From the NCBI GenBank assembly GCA_029570245.1, contig JAKQSH010000391.1, positions 1-8,650 of the forward strand: a stretch of DNA of 8,650 bases, in the 5' to 3' direction. Made by a program: the position numbers and the translations under genes. Below the pieces are notes generated by a model. The model was given only the letters and a program-made list of their open reading frames with translations. It did not search any database and had not been told where the DNA came from. Source of the DNA: Deltaproteobacteria bacterium. Its GTDB lineage: Bacteria; Myxococcota_A; SURF-8. Below are positions 6,711-8,650 of this stretch, piece after piece. Numbering within the stretch: position 1 is the stretch's first letter; the number at the start of each line of letters is the position of its first letter.

Positions 6711-7232
6711 ATGCTTTCTGAGAAAATGACAAAAGCCCTGAATGAACAGGTAGCTTTCGAGTTATATTCCGGTTATATCTACTGGTCGATGGCCGGCTGG
6801 TGTGCGGACAGGGGGCTCAACGGCGCGGCCAACTGGATGATGATGCAGGCCGGCGAGGAGCTTTTCCACGCTCACAAAATGAACGCCTACGTTATCGAGC
6901 GCGGCGGACGCGCAAAAATGCTCAAAATCGACGAGCCGCGCTTCGAGTGGGGCAGCCTGCTTGAGGTTTTCCAGAACGCTCTGGAACACGAACGCAGCGT
7001 TACTTCGCGCATAAACAATCTGGTCGATCTGGCTGTGGCCGAGCGCGACCACGCCAGCACGACATTCCTGCAATGGTACGTCACCGAGCAGGTCGAGGAA
7101 GAATCAAATGCCGAGAACATAATTAATCAGCTCAAACTTATCGGCAACGACGGGCGCGGTCTGCTTATGATCGACCGCGAACTGGCGACGCGCACTTTCA
7201 CCTGGCCGGCCCCGGCGGCGGACGCCACGTAA
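6711..7232 (+). CDS. ftn: Bacterial non-heme ferritin
   Basis: 173 residues. The ATG at 6711 follows the dfx stop by 2 bases, and its GAAGGAG ribosome binding site (6697-6703) lies inside the end of dfx, implying coupled translation. It matches FtnA-type ferritins: ferroxidase ligands E17, E50, H53, E94, Q127 and E130 are all present in their usual contexts (AFELYSGYIYWSMAGWC, GEELFHAHKM, EHERSVTSRIN, TEQVEEE). No bacterioferritin-type heme methionine site is apparent. The protein should form a 24-subunit cage that oxidises Fe(II) and stores Fe(III), limiting Fenton chemistry next to the peroxide-handling enzymes. The Pro/Ala-rich tail (TWPAPAADAT) is not conserved. A strong terminator follows, so this is the last gene of the cassette. 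Confidence 0.95.
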   Translation: MLSEKMTKALNEQVAFELYSGYIYWSMAGWCADRGLNGAANWMMMQAGEELFHAHKMNAYVIERGGRAKMLKIDEPRFEWGSLLEVFQNALEHERSVTSRINNLVDLAVAERDHASTTFLQWYVTEQVEEESNAENIINQLKLIGNDGRGLLMIDRELATRTFTWPAPAADAT

Positions 7233-7258
7233 AGATTTCACCGCATAAATGCATTGAG

Positions 7259-7288
7259 AAGGCCGGGAAGAAATTCCCGGCCTTTTTT
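7259..7288 (+). terminator. Strong rho-independent terminator of the stress cassette
   Basis: GGCCGGGAA at 7261-7269 and TTCCCGGCC at 7274-7282 form a perfect 9-bp GC-rich stem with a GAAA tetraloop, followed directly by six T (7283-7288). Flanking A residues can pair with the first Ts. It lies 26 bases after the ferritin stop and separates the cassette from the next promoter. Confidence 0.95.
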
Positions 7289-7318
7289 GTTGTTATATTG
7301 GTATTATATTTTTATTGA

Positions 7319-7347
7319 TTGACAAACATTGTTTTCTGTCGTCTAAT
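7319..7347 (+). promoter_or_regulatory. Strong sigma70-type promoter of the poly-C metalloprotease gene
   Basis: TTGACA at 7319-7324 is a perfect -35 element. After the optimal 17 bases comes TCTAAT at 7342-7347, five of six matches to the -10 consensus. Surrounding DNA is AT-rich. Transcription would start near 7354, giving a leader of about 40 bases. That leader contains a small TTGTT/AACAA inverted repeat (7362-7366 with 7373-7377) and the ribosome binding site AGGAG at 7383-7387. An intact promoter argues that the frameshifted gene downstream is not long dead. Confidence 0.75.
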
Positions 7348-7392
7348 AATCACATAAGAGGTTGTTATTAAAAACAATATGTAGGAGAAGAA

Positions 7393-8650
7393 ATGAAGCA
7401 TTCGCTATTGGGTCTTTCGCTGGCGGTGATTGTGGCCATTGCGCCAAGCCTGTCTGCTGCCCCCCCCCCAGATGAAAGCATCTGTTGTGAATAATCTTTC
7501 TGACAATTCAGTGTTGTCAGAAATCAAGGAAGAATCCGATAGTGAAGAAGTTGATCTTGCCTTTGAATATGAAATGCCTGTTTTTGATAAATCCACCGAA
7601 GCTATAATAAGTCACGACGAATCAATTCAGATAATCGTCAGCAGCAATATTGACCGCCACATGGATTTGGAGCTTGGCTTCCGCGTAATCTGCCCCAATG
7701 CGGACATGGACAAAACAATTGTTTATGAATCTTTGGGACTTGATAAATATTCGTATCAGGATGTTGCGCTTTCTTTCTCGGCCTTGAAGCTGCCGCTTGA
7801 GAAAGTCGGCGACTATTGTCAGTTGATTCCGACGGTATATTTTGTCAACAGCCAGAGTTATCGTCTATCTCAGAGTTATGATTACTTTTTTGTGCGAAAA
7901 AATGAAAAGGGCTTGTTTCTGACGAATCAATTTTTCCTGGATCGCAGTGATCGTTCTCCTCCAAGAAATGCGAAAACACTTGAACCTCTCAAAAAATCAA
8001 AATCCACTATAACTGTGAACGTTTGTGCATATTGGAAGGTTCATTACAACGATGCAGGAGATATTGGAGATGATTATTTTACTGCAAACACAAACAAGGC
8101 TGCGAGGGGAGTGTATCTTGCAATATACGATTCATATGATAATTATGTCTACGGCGGTTATACTTCCACCAGTGGTTGCACCGGGAATATAACTGTGGTT
8201 AGCGGACGGGAATACACGGTTCAATTCTCGTCAACTGCTGAACCGGATGGAGACAATAGGGTAAACACGCACTATTTCTACAATACTGATGATTGGCGTG
8301 TTGCCCATTACTACCGCTCCCAGACTTGGACAAGCTCAGGTACTTATGATGTTGCAACGTCTATCTATGATCATGTTTCATCAATAATGGCGGCGGCCTC
8401 GTGGGCTGTTTATCATCGTGACGGGGGAATGAGCGACAAAGTTTACACCTTCCGTTATAAGGCAAATGAAGACAACCATTATTCATATTCTGAAAATAAA
8501 ATATATCTGAAAGGATATGGCGCATATCGTAAATATATCATCGCTCACGAATTGGGACACAATATATTGAGAAACAAGCGCGGTGGCAGCCCTCATGCGG
8601 ATTGTTCCTATGACGGTGGCGGTGTCAAATGTGACGATGGAACGGATGAT
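7393..8650 (+). pseudogene. Secreted HELGH metalloprotease, out of frame at a C10 tract (possibly phase-variable), 3' end cut by window
   Basis: ATG at 7393 has AGGAG 5 bases upstream and encodes a signal peptide (MKHSLLGLSLAVIVAIAPSLSAA). The frame then enters ten C (7460-7469) and stops at TAA 7492-7494 after 33 codons. The next frame is open for 393 codons from the ATG at 7472 to the window end without a stop. With nine C the two join into one protein of at least 419 residues. In that joined numbering an AHELGHN zinc-binding motif has H385, E386 and H389, and H401 is a possible third ligand. The preceding 350 residues look beta-rich and aromatic (for example VNVCAYWKVHYNDAG, RGVYLAIYDSYDNYVYGGY), and I recognise no known domain. 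Codon use looks more AT-rich than in the stress cassette. It is therefore either a phase-variable gene captured in the off state, a recent frameshift, or a homopolymer error. The ATG at 7472 is unlikely to be the real start because it lacks a ribosome binding site and would lose the export signal. Confidence 0.8.
7460..7469 (+). repeat. C10 homopolymer tract at the signal peptide/mature protein junction
   Basis: Ten consecutive C bases. Tract lengths of 9 or 12 keep the metalloprotease in frame; 10 or 11 do not. Changing length only varies the number of prolines just after the signal peptide (about residues 24-26), a position that tolerates variation. This is the typical design of slipped-strand contingency loci. 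Confidence 0.9.

Noticed and set aside
7472..8650. ATG at 7472 as the true start of the HELGH protein
   Set aside because: It follows the C run directly with no ribosome binding site. The in-register signal peptide, ribosome binding site and promoter upstream point to 7393 as the start.

Overview
The window looks like a chromosomal segment of an anaerobic or microaerophilic, probably diderm bacterium of medium GC content. The main clue is a compact oxygen-defence cassette of rubrerythrin, thiol peroxidase, two-iron superoxide reductase and ferritin, which is characteristic of anaerobes. Secreted metalloproteases and a signal-peptide-bearing TPR protein are also encoded. No rRNA, tRNA, CRISPR array or mobile element was found, and the species cannot be named from what is visible.

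Layout: (1) 2-1366, plus strand: the 3' part of an M6-like secreted metalloprotease with a Cys-rich module and a C-terminal membrane segment. This last segment could instead be a separate 47-residue membrane protein with its own ribosome binding site. (2) 1505-1524: a weak, possibly bidirectional terminator between convergent genes. (3) 1538-3368, minus strand: a two-gene unit, a periplasmic TPR-like protein followed 7 bases later by a MpgII/MagIII-type DNA glycosylase. (4) 3636-4631, minus strand: a YeiH/UPF0324 membrane transporter. (5) 4632-5051: a 420-base divergent intergenic region with a perfect 21-bp palindrome and a candidate promoter for the stress cassette. (6) 5052-7232, plus strand: rubrerythrin, tpx, superoxide reductase, ferritin, closed by a strong terminator at 7259-7288. 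(7) 7319-8650, plus strand: a very good sigma70-type promoter, then a gene whose signal peptide runs into a run of ten C. At ten C the product ends after 33 codons. With one C fewer it would be a secreted protein of at least 419 residues with an HELGH zinc-binding motif, still open at the window end.

The stress genes fit together biochemically. Superoxide reductase turns superoxide into H2O2 without releasing O2, rubrerythrin and Tpx reduce H2O2, and ferritin sequesters ferrous iron that would otherwise feed Fenton chemistry.

The most interesting feature is the C10 tract at 7460-7469. It lies exactly at the signal-peptide/mature-protein junction of an otherwise intact 393-codon reading frame, has a good promoter and ribosome binding site upstream, and has the layout of a phase-variable contingency locus. 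A homopolymer sequencing error or a fresh pseudogene is the competing explanation.
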